Origin: Zhongshania aquimaris
GTDB lineage: Bacteria; Pseudomonadota; Gammaproteobacteria; Pseudomonadales; Spongiibacteraceae
Assembly (NCBI RefSeq): GCF_019312595.1
Contig: NZ_JAHWDQ010000004.1
Coordinates: 62,001-126,000, forward strand
DNA length: 64,000 bases
Reading direction: 5' to 3'
The position numbers were made by a program, and so were the translations under genes. The notes beneath the pieces are model-generated. The model saw nothing but the letters and a program-made list of their open reading frames with translations. It was not told the origin of the DNA and made no database searches. Below, piece after piece: positions 19,450 through 29,998 of this stretch. Each line of letters opens with the position of its first letter. The first letter of the stretch is position 1.

Positions 19450-19866
19450 TCACCAATTTTTCCGCATTTCCATGTACATAAACGACGCCGACCACGCGAT
19501 CATCACTAAGCCAATAAGAGACTCTAAGCCACACAAAAAACGTAAATCGCCAATCGGGACGATATCGCCAAACCCCAGCGACGTATAGACCGTAAAGGAA
19601 AAATACGCACAATCGAGCATTGTAGCGCTGAAATTGCCGCTTAAGCTTCCAAAGCGACCATCCGCATTGAGCTGATAAAAAGCCAACGCAAACAACCAAA
19701 TCTCAACCGCATGAGCGACCAACACACCAATTAAGCCGACCAAAACCTGATGGCGAGGCGTCGCTAAGCGAGGTAAAAATTTAGACAAGTTAAACAGCAC
19801 TTCGTGGTGAATCAATACCACTAGCGAAATCACAAAGATGTTAATTAGACAGAGAATAATAAACAT
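19450..19866 (-). CDS. Two-helix ion channel protein
   Basis: A 138-residue membrane protein with three to four hydrophobic segments and a pore motif FTVYTSLGFGDIVP, the potassium-channel filter (TxGYGD) with Phe in place of Tyr. The last helix (LESLIGLVMIAWSASFMYM) matches the inner helix of Ion_trans_2 channels. There is no cytoplasmic RCK domain, so gating is unknown. The ATG at 19866 overlaps the target duplication of a MITE, and the AGAGGTG ribosome site is supplied by the MITE end, so the element has probably replaced the native leader. Confidence 0.75.
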   Translation of the reverse strand: MFIILCLINIFVISLVVLIHHEVLFNLSKFLPRLATPRHQVLVGLIGVLVAHAVEIWLFALAFYQLNADGRFGSLSGNFSATMLDCAYFSFTVYTSLGFGDIVPIGDLRFLCGLESLIGLVMIAWSASFMYMEMRKNW

Positions 19867-20153
19867 ATAGGCACCTCTGATTAATTCGGTAATGTTTCAA
19901 CGGAGTCTCTGGCGCGCACTGGCAAGGCGCGATGCGAAGATTAAGGCTGGTTGTCCTTGATGACGGTCCGACGTTTCGGCATGGCAACGCAGTCCAGTGT
20001 GCGCCAGCGACCCGCCCCTCGGGGCTTAGCCAAAAGCGGCTCCACTGCGTTGCCACCACTTGAAAGGCAACCAGCATTCCTTCATGTCGGCGCCTTGTTG
20101 AGCCGCTTTTGGCTAAGCTTGAGATTTCACCGAATTAATCAGAGGTGCCTATA
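19866..20153. mobile_element. 280-bp MITE-like element with 4-bp target duplication
   Basis: The element (19870-20149) begins GGCACCTCTGATTAATTCGG and ends in its exact reverse complement; the flanks are the 4-base direct repeat TATA (19866-19869 and 20150-20153). Inside are further inverted pairs: 19-bp arms at 20024-20042 and 20100-20118, and 12-bp arms at 19982-19993 and 20044-20055. No transposase is encoded, so it would be mobilised in trans by an IS with the same ends, possibly of the IS5 type (inference). It fills the gap between the ion channel and mutarotase genes. Confidence 0.88.
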
Positions 20154-20155
20154 GA

Positions 20156-21091
20156 TTAACCGGAGGAAAGCTGCATCTCGGCAGCTACCATTTCACCCGC
20201 GGCCAACTCTAACTCATCAGCAAAGGCCATACCGCGCTCAACACAAACATAGCGATAATATTGCGAACCGACATCGCTCATCGTTTCAGCAAGCTCAGCT
20301 CCCGGATTCCAGATCACCACCGTATCGCAGCCTTGACCCTCAACTGTAATTTTGCGATCCCCGTCAATAATTGTCTGCTTGCCAGCGGCTGATTCATAGA
20401 CTCGATCGATTTCCCGATCAAAAAACATACTATCATGCTGCACAAACCGAGCTAAGCCTTTGCAATTATCCAGATACTCCCGACCATCAATGCCATCAAT
20501 ACTTACCGATTGCACTTCACCAACGGAAAAATAGCTGTGCAAGGCAAAGCTCAGCGGCATCGTCTCCTGCCCCTCGTTGGTAACACGTAAGCCAAGACGC
20601 AACTTATCACCAAGCTCTACTGTCAGCTCGGCAAGAAATGAATAGGGAAATAACGCAAAATCATCACTTGCTGGACGAAAAGTAAAACATAATTTAATGA
20701 CCTCATCCTCACCCTGATGAACATCGTCCAAGGCCCATAATTGGGTTCTAGCTAAACCGTGTTTTGGCAGATCAGCTTGGCGACGATTAACACCAAACCA
20801 CGGCAAGCACACAGGAATTCCACCACGTATAGCCTGACCCGACTGAAAGTTTGACCGCGAACTCAGCCATAGAAGATCACTTTTACCCGCAGGGCAAAAA
20901 GACAAAACCTGAGCGCCTTGCAAAGAAATAATGGCACGGCACTTTGCACTGACACACTCCAGCATCGGCAAATCTGAATTTGATTCTGAAAAGCCGTCTT
21001 GCCGAGTAAATACCGCACTCGCAGGACGCAAATATATTTGGGCATTTTGTAATTCGAGTACATCTATGATCGCAGCAGTATCAGCGTCCAA
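20156..21091 (-). CDS. D-hexose-6-phosphate mutarotase (aldose 1-epimerase fold)
   Basis: A 311-residue YeaD-like protein that interconverts alpha and beta anomers of hexose 6-phosphates. IRGGIPVCLPWFG is the conserved loop (the HG of some relatives), with KHGLARTQLW, then LSFALHSYFSVG containing the catalytic His, and VVIWNPGAELAETMSD near the end. It starts at TTG (21091) with AAGGAA about 10 bases upstream; no in-frame ATG fits. The stop lies 5 bases from the MITE. Confidence 0.88.
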   Translation of the reverse strand: MDADTAAIIDVLELQNAQIYLRPASAVFTRQDGFSESNSDLPMLECVSAKCRAIISLQGAQVLSFCPAGKSDLLWLSSRSNFQSGQAIRGGIPVCLPWFGVNRRQADLPKHGLARTQLWALDDVHQGEDEVIKLCFTFRPASDDFALFPYSFLAELTVELGDKLRLGLRVTNEGQETMPLSFALHSYFSVGEVQSVSIDGIDGREYLDNCKGLARFVQHDSMFFDREIDRVYESAAGKQTIIDGDRKITVEGQGCDTVVIWNPGAELAETMSDVGSQYYRYVCVERGMAFADELELAAGEMVAAEMQLSSG

Positions 21092-21130
21092 TTTAATTTT
21101 TCCTTGTTGTTTAACTGTTCAATCAACTGG

Positions 21131-21814
21131 CTATACACCTGGTCTTCGCAAGAACAGCATGTCATTGGCGCCTTTTTGAAACTGATAGGCAACCGGCTTT
21201 AACTCCGCTACATAGTCGCGCTCATTAAAGTAGCGCAACACCCCTGGCACATGTTGCGAAAGGCGGCCATCTAAACTTAGCAAAGGATATACTCGCACCT
21301 CATTGGCGACTCGACACATTTCTGTCAGCGCTTCGATATGCTGAGCAGCATCAATTTGTTCGCTATACAAAAATAGCAGATGGGAGCACAGCGCCAGATC
21401 AAACTCGCCATCAAAGAAAGGTAGCTCGGGTAGGCTAGCCTCGATATATCGCCCCTCATCTAAGCCCTTTTCAAAATCATCGAGAAAACGGTTCATTGCC
21501 GACATTCGAACAGAACCTAAATGGCCAGGATCTTTAAAACTAGTCCAGTAATATTGCGCGGCATTGCGCGCCAGCTCAGCGATCATTCCAGGATAAACCC
21601 GTTGAATGCGACCGTGAATTTCATCAGCTGAAAATTGATAGACGGGATCAAACGACAAGATGCGACCGCCGCGCTGCGTCAGCTCAGCATTAAAGCTAGC
21701 TGGGCCGTCGCCGCAACCCAGTATATGCCCTTCTAGATCTCGCTCTGACAGTGAAAACATACGGCAGTATTCGCCGTATGATCGCCCCCATGGAACAATG
21801 GATGACAGCTCCAA
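21131..21814 (-). CDS. Putative SAM-dependent methyltransferase
   Basis: A 227-residue class I methyltransferase-like protein. The first glycine loop is DLEGHILGCGDGPASFNAEL, followed by the acidic strand GGRILSFDPVY and the DGEFDLALCSHLLFLYSEQ strand with the post-IV motif. The substrate is not evident. The start is TTG (21814) with GAGGATG upstream. It lies 39 bases upstream of the mutarotase gene on the same strand and may form an operon with it. Confidence 0.7.
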   Translation of the reverse strand: MELSSIVPWGRSYGEYCRMFSLSERDLEGHILGCGDGPASFNAELTQRGGRILSFDPVYQFSADEIHGRIQRVYPGMIAELARNAAQYYWTSFKDPGHLGSVRMSAMNRFLDDFEKGLDEGRYIEASLPELPFFDGEFDLALCSHLLFLYSEQIDAAQHIEALTEMCRVANEVRVYPLLSLDGRLSQHVPGVLRYFNERDYVAELKPVAYQFQKGANDMLFLRRPGV

Positions 21815-21964
21815 AACATCCTCGCTATTAAAGTCAGCTTAGCGGCCAGGTGGTCAGAAAACCATAGCGAACTAAATTCGCCCCACCGCAAAGCAAGTAT
21901 AGAGATCGCAGTGGTCGCAGCACAAACTGTTTACAGTTTACCCGGAAAATTTACGGCCAAAATG

Positions 21965-21990
21965 CAAAAAGGCGACCCTAAAGCCGCCTT
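21965..21990 (-). terminator. Rho-independent terminator of the methyltransferase-distal gene
   Basis: On the minus strand AAGGCG pairs with CGCCTT around a CTTTAGGGT-type loop and is followed by TTTTT. It lies 20 bases after the stop of the large TSP3 lipoprotein gene and ends that transcript. Confidence 0.8.
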
Positions 21991-22010
21991 CCCATCACCC
22001 TCACCTTAAC

Positions 22011-24791
22011 TTAGGGGGCTGGTAGCCCACCACCCAAGTCAGTCAGATCTGGAAGCCCACCCAACCCTGATCCGCTATCTGCTGTAGGTGCCGCGAGCGA
22101 CTCAGCGACACTGCGTTCAAAATCTGGCTGGCCATCTGCTTTAACGGCAAACAGAGGCAGACGGAGATTGGCAGCAACATTTACTGCAACAATAGTCACG
22201 TCGCGAGAAAAGGCTTCCAAATACTGCGGGTGGTAACCGCTCAACCACAAACCTAGCTCATCGCCCTGCTCAAGGCGCTCGGCGATACCCACCAAATCAA
22301 CTTCCGAGCGCTCGCCCAAGCCCCGCACTGGCGCAATCTGATCATCTAATAATCGCCACTCGCCACCGGCGCTGCGAATTGCCACACCCGCGAACAAGAT
22401 ACTATCGCAACCCGTGCGCAGGGTCGGCACGCTACCCATGGCACACACCGCATCGTTAATTAGCTGAGGTGTGGTCACGGTAATATCGAGCTGAGGAATA
22501 CCCGCAATGATTAAACCATTGCTGTCAGCAACGCTAAGCACTGGCACAACCACCACATCCTGAGCGAGTAAATGCGCCGCTTGCGCAGCCACACCATTTA
22601 ACACATTGCTGGCCGTCAGGTCGTTAAACTCACTAAAGGTAATGGCGGTGTCATCATTAGCAGAGCGTCGAGCTTTAAACTCTGCCACCGGAATCATCAC
22701 CGCATCATCATCAGCCAATGAGGTGCAAATGGCGTTTTCACCACTCAAATACTCAGCCGCAGGCAATCTGCGCAACTTTTCATCAAACCACGCAATAGTC
22801 GCATCACGCTGATCGATCTCACCGCAGGCGAACTTGCCACCGGGCGCTTGTAAATAAAGCGGCTCTGGGGTTTCACCAATAAAGCTGGAAATAATATGCC
22901 CGCTCTCATGGGTCATCATGCGCACTTCGTGGCCGGTATTTTCTGCGCGCTCACTCAAGCACTGAAAGTTCCACCATGCCTCATTGAAATTAAACAAGGT
23001 GTCGCGAATACCTTGAGTTAGCAATATATCAACACCAGGTTGGCCACTGTAAGTATTGCTACCCGGCGCCTCGTTAAACTCACTAGTAATATTATTATTT
23101 AGGTCGCTCGCCGCTACGCTATACGGCATAGTCGCCTGACCATTCAGGCCACACCAATAGCGCGGACTATGATAGCTAAACCAATCTAACGCATCGCGAG
23201 GAAACTCATTCGTCGCCAAACCCCGCACCAAGGTTTCAAGCACAAAGGGATCAAGACCTCTTGCTAAAGGGGACTCCTGATTTTCCAGGCCAGGCTGATA
23301 ACTACCTGCCGATCCACCCGCTACCAACAACAAGGACCAAGCCGACTTAACGACGTCGCCCTGATTAAGACTGTAGGGTAAATTATGCCAAGTAATATCT
23401 GGCACCATGGCATCCAAGCGCTGTTTTTCATCAACGCCGTGAATCAACATTTGGTAACCACCGCCGTAGCTAGACCCTACCGAGCCAGTCAGCAAGTTAA
23501 CGCCTCCAGCGACGCTCACCGCGGTCTCTGGGCGGACGGCAAACTCACCGGTGCTTTCGTCGCGCCAAGCCAAATAATCTAAATTAGCTTCTGCCCAATC
23601 TAAAATCTGCAACAGATCCAAGCCTTCAAAATCTGGATCTAATACCCGCACCGTGCCGCCGCTATCTCCAAAGCCACGTAAATCAATACTAATCACGGGA
23701 TAACCACCTGCCACCAAACGGTCAATCGCGTTGCCAGTATATTCACCACCGGTATCGCTCACCCTTGCGCCGCCAAAACCATGGCTATGTAATACCAAGG
23801 GGTGCGCACCCAGTGCAAGCTGCCCGCAATTAATTTCTGCGGGCTCAAACACTTCAAAACTAATGTTTTCGCCACTCGCTGATGGCAATATCACCTGATA
23901 GTGACGATTGGCGCTAACGGAGGCGAAGCTATCTCCACAGGACGCATTGGTCTGCGTGGCAGCACATCCGCTACCATCAATATTCGCACCGGCAGGCGTA
24001 TCTGCGCAGAGGTCTAGCTCATTACTCAGGCCATCGCTGTCGCTATCGCGATTGTCCTCAGGATCACAAGCATCACCGACCGTGTCAGCATCAAGGTCTT
24101 GCTGATCTGCGTTGGCCGTCATCGGGCAATTATCAACTGAGTCTATTACACCGTCGCCATCGGTATCGCGATCATCCTGTGGATCACATACATCACCTAT
24201 GCCATCGCCATCAACATCCTGCTGATTAGCATTGGCGTCCGCTGGGCAATTGTCTAGACCGTTGTTGATACCATCGTTATCTGCGTCGTTGTCACAGGCA
24301 TCACCCAGACCGTCACTATCGGCGTCAGCTTGCCCTGCATTCGAGACCGCTGGACAATTATCGTCGGCGTCAGCAATACCGTCCTCGTCGGTATCCGTTG
24401 GCTCGCCGCCACCATTATTCCCGCCGTCGTCACTGTTATCTTCCGGGTCACAGGCGTCGCCAATGAGATCGCCATCGCTATCAAGTTGATTGGCGTTTGC
24501 CACCGAGGGGCAGTTGTCACTGGCATTGGCGACACCGTCGTTGTCGGCGTCGATATCACATGTATCACCTAATCCATCAAGATCAGCGTCGGCCTGACCT
24601 GCATTACTATTCATGGGGCAATTGTCGACGTCGTCGGCAATGCCATCGGAATCGGCATCTTGAAGCTGGTTACCACCGCCTCCGCCATTGTTAGGCGGCG
24701 CCGCAGAACGAGAGTCCGACCCAGAACTGCCGCCACAGGCTGACAAAGCGGCGGCAGTGAACAGAATACAAAGGTAACGACTGAGACTCAT
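22011..24791 (-). CDS. Lipoprotein with thrombospondin type 3 repeats and an S15-type hydrolase domain
   Basis: A 926-residue lipoprotein. Signal peptide MSLSRYLCILFTAAALSAC ends in a lipobox (Cys at 19), then a Gly/Asn linker. About residues 48-260 hold five DxDxDG-x-DNCP calcium-binding repeats (thrombospondin type 3) and a final partial one. An alpha/beta hydrolase domain follows: GSSYGGGYQ nucleophile elbow (Ser near 438), GIRDTLFN (Asp near 593) and HESGH (His near 628), as in the CocE/X-Pro dipeptidyl-peptidase (S15) family, then a beta-rich PepX_C-like tail. It is probably a surface esterase or peptidase. The ATG at 24791 with AGGTG is preferred to 24869. Confidence 0.82.
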   Translation of the reverse strand: MSLSRYLCILFTAAALSACGGSSGSDSRSAAPPNNGGGGGNQLQDADSDGIADDVDNCPMNSNAGQADADLDGLGDTCDIDADNDGVANASDNCPSVANANQLDSDGDLIGDACDPEDNSDDGGNNGGGEPTDTDEDGIADADDNCPAVSNAGQADADSDGLGDACDNDADNDGINNGLDNCPADANANQQDVDGDGIGDVCDPQDDRDTDGDGVIDSVDNCPMTANADQQDLDADTVGDACDPEDNRDSDSDGLSNELDLCADTPAGANIDGSGCAATQTNASCGDSFASVSANRHYQVILPSASGENISFEVFEPAEINCGQLALGAHPLVLHSHGFGGARVSDTGGEYTGNAIDRLVAGGYPVISIDLRGFGDSGGTVRVLDPDFEGLDLLQILDWAEANLDYLAWRDESTGEFAVRPETAVSVAGGVNLLTGSVGSSYGGGYQMLIHGVDEKQRLDAMVPDITWHNLPYSLNQGDVVKSAWSLLLVAGGSAGSYQPGLENQESPLARGLDPFVLETLVRGLATNEFPRDALDWFSYHSPRYWCGLNGQATMPYSVAASDLNNNITSEFNEAPGSNTYSGQPGVDILLTQGIRDTLFNFNEAWWNFQCLSERAENTGHEVRMMTHESGHIISSFIGETPEPLYLQAPGGKFACGEIDQRDATIAWFDEKLRRLPAAEYLSGENAICTSLADDDAVMIPVAEFKARRSANDDTAITFSEFNDLTASNVLNGVAAQAAHLLAQDVVVVPVLSVADSNGLIIAGIPQLDITVTTPQLINDAVCAMGSVPTLRTGCDSILFAGVAIRSAGGEWRLLDDQIAPVRGLGERSEVDLVGIAERLEQGDELGLWLSGYHPQYLEAFSRDVTIVAVNVAANLRLPLFAVKADGQPDFERSVAESLAAPTADSGSGLGGLPDLTDLGGGLPAP

Positions 24792-24980
24792 GACAAACAC
24801 CTGCACAATTATTTTTATGATTTGAGTCGGGCAGCGAGACAAGCCAATCAAGCCCTCGCTACTGCACATTATTTCAAATATATGTCAATACTACACATGT
24901 TAGCAGCGACCACACAAGGCAAAACTAAGATATATTGTTAGATTAAAGACGGGCTTGGCAACGAGGTCAAAATTTAGGCA

Positions 24981-25007
24981 AAAAAAACCCCGCCGAAGCG
25001 GGGTTTT
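24981..25007 (-). terminator. Rho-independent terminator after groEL
   Basis: CCCCGC-CGAA-GCGGGG (24988-25003) followed on the minus strand by TTTTTTT. It lies 22 bases past the groEL stop and ends the groES-groEL transcript. Confidence 0.95.
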
Positions 25008-25028
25008 AGATAGCGCGAGGTGGGAAGC

Positions 25029-26702
<1,674 letters not shown>

Positions 26703-26745
26703 TTATTAACTAATTCGTTGATTCAAAAGAAATCTTGTGTCGGAC

Positions 26746-27036
26746 TTAAGCTTCTACCACACCAAAGATTTCTGATTCATTCAGAACGATCAGCTCTTCG
26801 CCGTCGATTTTTACCGTGCTACCGGAATACTGACCAAAAATAACCAAATCGCCTGTTTTAACGCCAACCGGACGCAATTCACCACTCTCAAGCAATTTAC
26901 CTTCACCAACCGCCAATACTTCACCTTGGTTCGGCTTTTCTTTTGCAGAACCTGGCAACACAATACCGCCAGCGCTGGTTTTTTCTTCTTCCTTACGACG
27001 GACTACAACGCGATCGTATAACGGACGAATTTTCAT
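26746..27036 (-). CDS. groS: Co-chaperonin GroES (Hsp10)
   Basis: A 96-residue subunit of the cap that closes the GroEL chamber. [19 protein letters not shown], the mobile loop [12 protein letters not shown] and the [20 protein letters not shown] core are standard. The ATG at 27036 has GGAG 10 bases upstream and is preferred over the TTG at 27045. First gene of groESL. I did not find a convincing sigma-32 promoter in the 230 bases upstream. Confidence 0.98.
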   Translation of the reverse strand: MKIRPLYDRVVVRRKEEEKTSAGGIVLPGSAKEKPNQGEVLAVGEGKLLESGELRPVGVKTGDLVIFGQYSGSTVKIDGEELIVLNESEIFGVVEA

Positions 27037-27268
27037 TTTTATCAATCTCCATTAAATCAATGATTTAGAATTTATAAACCGGCTAAACCGGCATCAGCCC
27101 AAACACCTAAGACTCTTCGCCCGTAAGCATTTTGACTTAAACCCCTTTCATACGGATCAGAACAGACTTATTTGTTCCGACTGGGAAAACCAAGTGCAAT
27201 CACCAAGTCACCGTGGGCTGTGCTGTAAATGGGGTTCACGGAAAGCATTTCAAGAGCACGGACAAAAA

Positions 27269-27778
27269 TTATTCTTCTTTTTTGTATTCACCCTCGATAA
27301 TTACCGAATCCTGAGATTGCCCGTCACTAGGCTCGCGATGAACGCCAGCATTGGGACCGCCACTGAAACCCTGAGGGTCGGCACTAAAGGGGCTGGCACC
27401 GGTGTGAAACTGATTCATCTGTACCTGCATGACACCGCGCTTGATCAGCCCCGCAATCAGCATCCGGCGCAATGGTGCAATGAGACACACAAAACCAATT
27501 GCATCGGTCACAAAACCAGGGGTTAGCAATAGGGCGCCGCCTACCGCCAGCATCAAGCCCTCTAGTATTTCGGTAGCGGGTACCTGTCCCGAATTTAACC
27601 GCTGCTGAGCTCGAGTTAAGGTCTCTAAGCCCTGTTGCTTAAGCAGCGCTGCGCCAATAAATGCTGTCGTCACCACCATGGCAATCGTTGGCAGCGCACC
27701 AATCACAGCGCCAACTTCTATTAACAGCCACATTTCAATAATCGGTAGGCCAATAAACAATAGGAATAACAATCGCAT
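27269..27778 (-). CDS. fxsA: FxsA family membrane protein
   Basis: A 169-residue protein with membrane segments near residues 1-45 and 75-115 (MRLLFLLFIGLPIIEMWLLI, IEGLMLAVGGALLLTPGFVTD) that fit the FxsA family, whose E. coli member relieves F-exclusion of phage T7. The C-terminal 50 residues are polar and Gly/Ser-rich. It sits upstream of groES on the same strand, a neighbourhood seen in other gammaproteobacteria, and has its own gap of about 220 bases to groES. Confidence 0.85.
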   Translation of the reverse strand: MRLLFLLFIGLPIIEMWLLIEVGAVIGALPTIAMVVTTAFIGAALLKQQGLETLTRAQQRLNSGQVPATEILEGLMLAVGGALLLTPGFVTDAIGFVCLIAPLRRMLIAGLIKRGVMQVQMNQFHTGASPFSADPQGFSGGPNAGVHREPSDGQSQDSVIIEGEYKKEE

Positions 27779-27957
27779 CAGAGGATCACTCAGCTCAGGC
27801 TTTCTAAAGATGTTGGGGTGTTAGCAGTAAATTCAAGCACCCGCGCCAAAGTCAGGAAGGCGGTGTGTCATAGCGTGTAAAAATCCGGTCACGAAAAGCC
27901 ACTTTGGTTTACAATCGGCCCCGACTTAGTAAATGTAACAAGGGGACTACGCACACC

Positions 27958-28977
27958 ATGCGACTTGGCAAGTACTTCGCGCCGATACTCTTCACCGTGA
28001 GCCTGTTGGGCGTACATCAGGTTCAGGCACAAAGCACCCGCGAAGAAGCCGAATGCCTACAGCTGGCCGCGCAATCCGCAGCTGAGTCCACTACGGTAGG
28101 CGAGCTTCGTCATTTTTGTAATACCTCTGCCCTAGAATCAGATACCGAACCAAGCCAAGAAAATGAGCAAACCGGAATTCGACACAGTGGCGTCGTAGAA
28201 GAGCGATTTGCCCTAGAGCAATTCACGGTCGACAATCCCTTCGTGCTCACACCGCATCGCAGTAATTACATTTTAGCGGCGTCATACCGCGATGACATTT
28301 CTGACAACAGCAGCCTTCTTCCCAATAACAGCGCCGACGCTGACCGCGTCGAGCTTGAATTTCAGCTCAGTATTAAACTCACTGTTTGGCAAGAAATATT
28401 TGAAGACAATGGCTATCTGAGCGTCGGCTATACCAATCGCTCATTCTGGCAGGCTTATAACAGCGCCGCGTCAGCCCCGTTTCGCGAAACAAATCACGAG
28501 CCCGAATTGATGTTCACCCTAACGAACTCCTGGGAGTGGATGGGGATTCGCAACGTTGCCAACCAATTAATTTTTAATCATCAATCCAATGGTCGCGGTG
28601 AACCTTTATCGCGGAGCTGGAATCGTATTATGCTTAACATGGTCTTTGAGCGGGATCGCTTTGCCATGACGTTCAAGCCCTGGTATCGACTACCGGAATC
28701 ATCTAAAGACGATGACAACCCCGACATCGAAAAATACCTTGGCCATTTCGAGTGGATGGGCATATATCAATGGCACAATAGAACCCTTAGCCTCATGCTG
28801 CGCAATAATTTGCGCAGCGAGAACAAAGGCGCAATCGAATTAGGCTGGAGCTTTCCGATTAGCTCGAGGGTCAAGGCCTATGTTAAGTACTTTAATGGCT
28901 ACGGAGAGAGCCTGATTGAATACAATAACGCCATCGAAAGCTTCGGTATTGGCGTACTGATCAGCGACTGGCTATAA
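27958..28977 (+). CDS. pldA: Outer-membrane phospholipase A1 (OMPLA)
   Basis: A 339-residue beta-barrel precursor with a signal peptide ending near HQVQA. The catalytic block NHQSNGRGEPLSRSWNRI carries the His and Ser of OMPLA, and the preceding ETNHEPELMFTLTN is the barrel strand found in the family. The enzyme hydrolyses phospholipids in the outer membrane when asymmetry is disturbed, normally as a calcium-dependent dimer. The ATG at 27958 has AAGGGG upstream; the 27904 reading adds a non-signal stretch. A family-typical N-terminal acidic spacer is present after the signal. Confidence 0.9.
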   Translation: MRLGKYFAPILFTVSLLGVHQVQAQSTREEAECLQLAAQSAAESTTVGELRHFCNTSALESDTEPSQENEQTGIRHSGVVEERFALEQFTVDNPFVLTPHRSNYILAASYRDDISDNSSLLPNNSADADRVELEFQLSIKLTVWQEIFEDNGYLSVGYTNRSFWQAYNSAASAPFRETNHEPELMFTLTNSWEWMGIRNVANQLIFNHQSNGRGEPLSRSWNRIMLNMVFERDRFAMTFKPWYRLPESSKDDDNPDIEKYLGHFEWMGIYQWHNRTLSLMLRNNLRSENKGAIELGWSFPISSRVKAYVKYFNGYGESLIEYNNAIESFGIGVLISDWL

Positions 28978-29005
28978 GCAAACCTCACACAACGGGAATC
29001 TACTC

Positions 29006-29656
29006 ATGATTACAGCTCAAGAAGCACTCGCGCGCCTAAAAGAAGGCAATGCCCGCTTTGTCAAAAATGTAAACAGCGACTTCGCCACGATCATTCACAA
29101 CAAACGCCCAGAACTTGTCGAAATTCAAGCACCTATGGCCATCGTACTAGGCTGTTCAGATGCCCGTGTGCCCGCCGAATTAGTTTTTGACCAGGGCCTT
29201 GGCGACCTATTTGTTATCCGCGTTGCTGGCAATGTCGTAGCGCCATCAGGCATTGGCAGCGTCGAGTTTGCAGCGCTTAGCTTTGGTACACCGCTGGTTG
29301 TCGTCTTGGGTCACTCGAGCTGCGGCGCCATCTCAGCCACCGTTGACGTGCTCACCGGTAATAGCAAAATTCCGTCGCAAAACCTGCACTCGATTGTTAA
29401 ACGTATTCGCCCTGCGGTTGAAACTCTGCTTTGCACTGAGTTGCGTCACGATCACAAAGCTTTAATTGAGCAGTCTGTGCGCGCCAATGTGAGAAGCTCA
29501 GTAGAACACCTGAGCAGCGGCTCCCCCACACTGGAAAAATTAATTAGCGAAGGCAAGCTGATGGTAGTCGGCGCTGAATACTCCCTGGAAACTGGCGAAG
29601 TGGATTTCTTTTACGAAGATTATTGGGAGCGCACGCGCAACCTCGAAGCGGAATAA
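29006..29656 (+). CDS. can: Beta-class carbonic anhydrase
   Basis: A 216-residue zinc enzyme that interconverts CO2 and bicarbonate in the cytoplasm. Zinc ligands C50 and D52 are in GCSDARVPAELVFDQ, and H103 and C106 in GHSSCGAI; the loop is RVAGNVVAPSG. It follows pldA by 28 bases, so the two may be cotranscribed, without an evident functional link. No SulP transporter fusion is present. Confidence 0.95.
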   Translation: MITAQEALARLKEGNARFVKNVNSDFATIIHNKRPELVEIQAPMAIVLGCSDARVPAELVFDQGLGDLFVIRVAGNVVAPSGIGSVEFAALSFGTPLVVVLGHSSCGAISATVDVLTGNSKIPSQNLHSIVKRIRPAVETLLCTELRHDHKALIEQSVRANVRSSVEHLSSGSPTLEKLISEGKLMVVGAEYSLETGEVDFFYEDYWERTRNLEAE

Positions 29657-29689
29657 TTCGCCCCTCGCGCGATTGCATAGAGGGCAGCA

Positions 29690-29998
29690 GTGAACGACGA
29701 AGCCATTCAACAAATCTACGCGGTGATTCACGGCGTCCCAGCGGGGCGCCTGTGCAGCTACGGCAAAGTTGCTGAACTTGCCGGCTTACCCGGTCACGCT
29801 CGCTACGTTGGCCGCCTGCTAAGCCATCTTCCCAAAGACACGCGCCTCCCCTGGTTTAGGATTGTGAATAGCCAAGGCAAAATTAGCCTGCCACCAAATA
29901 GCGAGAGCTATCGACGTCAGCTGACATACTTAATTGAAGAATCCAGTGCCGACGAATCCGGCAAGCTATTCTGGCGGCAATGCCGCTGGCCTGATTAA
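29690..29998 (+). CDS. Alkyltransferase-like protein (ATL)
   Basis: A 102-residue single domain of the MGMT DNA-binding fold. The methyl-acceptor Cys of the PCHRV motif is replaced by Trp (PWFRI, residues 54-58), the hallmark of ATLs, which bind O6-alkylguanine, flip it with the Tyr of the SYGKVAEL helix and the Arg finger R38 (HARYVGR), and hand it to nucleotide excision repair. Translation starts at GTG with an AGAGGG ribosome site. Its last 33 bases overlap the 3' end of the convergent rhombosortase gene. Confidence 0.9.
   Translation: MNDEAIQQIYAVIHGVPAGRLCSYGKVAELAGLPGHARYVGRLLSHLPKDTRLPWFRIVNSQGKISLPPNSESYRRQLTYLIEESSADESGKLFWRQCRWPD

Noticed and set aside
19841-20154. Short ORFs inside the MITE as a transposase remnant
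   Set aside because: They run across the inverted repeats, show no DDE motif, and no family similarity is visible.
23976-24660. Direct repeats looking like a CRISPR or tandem array
   Set aside because: They are codons for thrombospondin type 3 repeats in one continuous frame, with no spacer variation.
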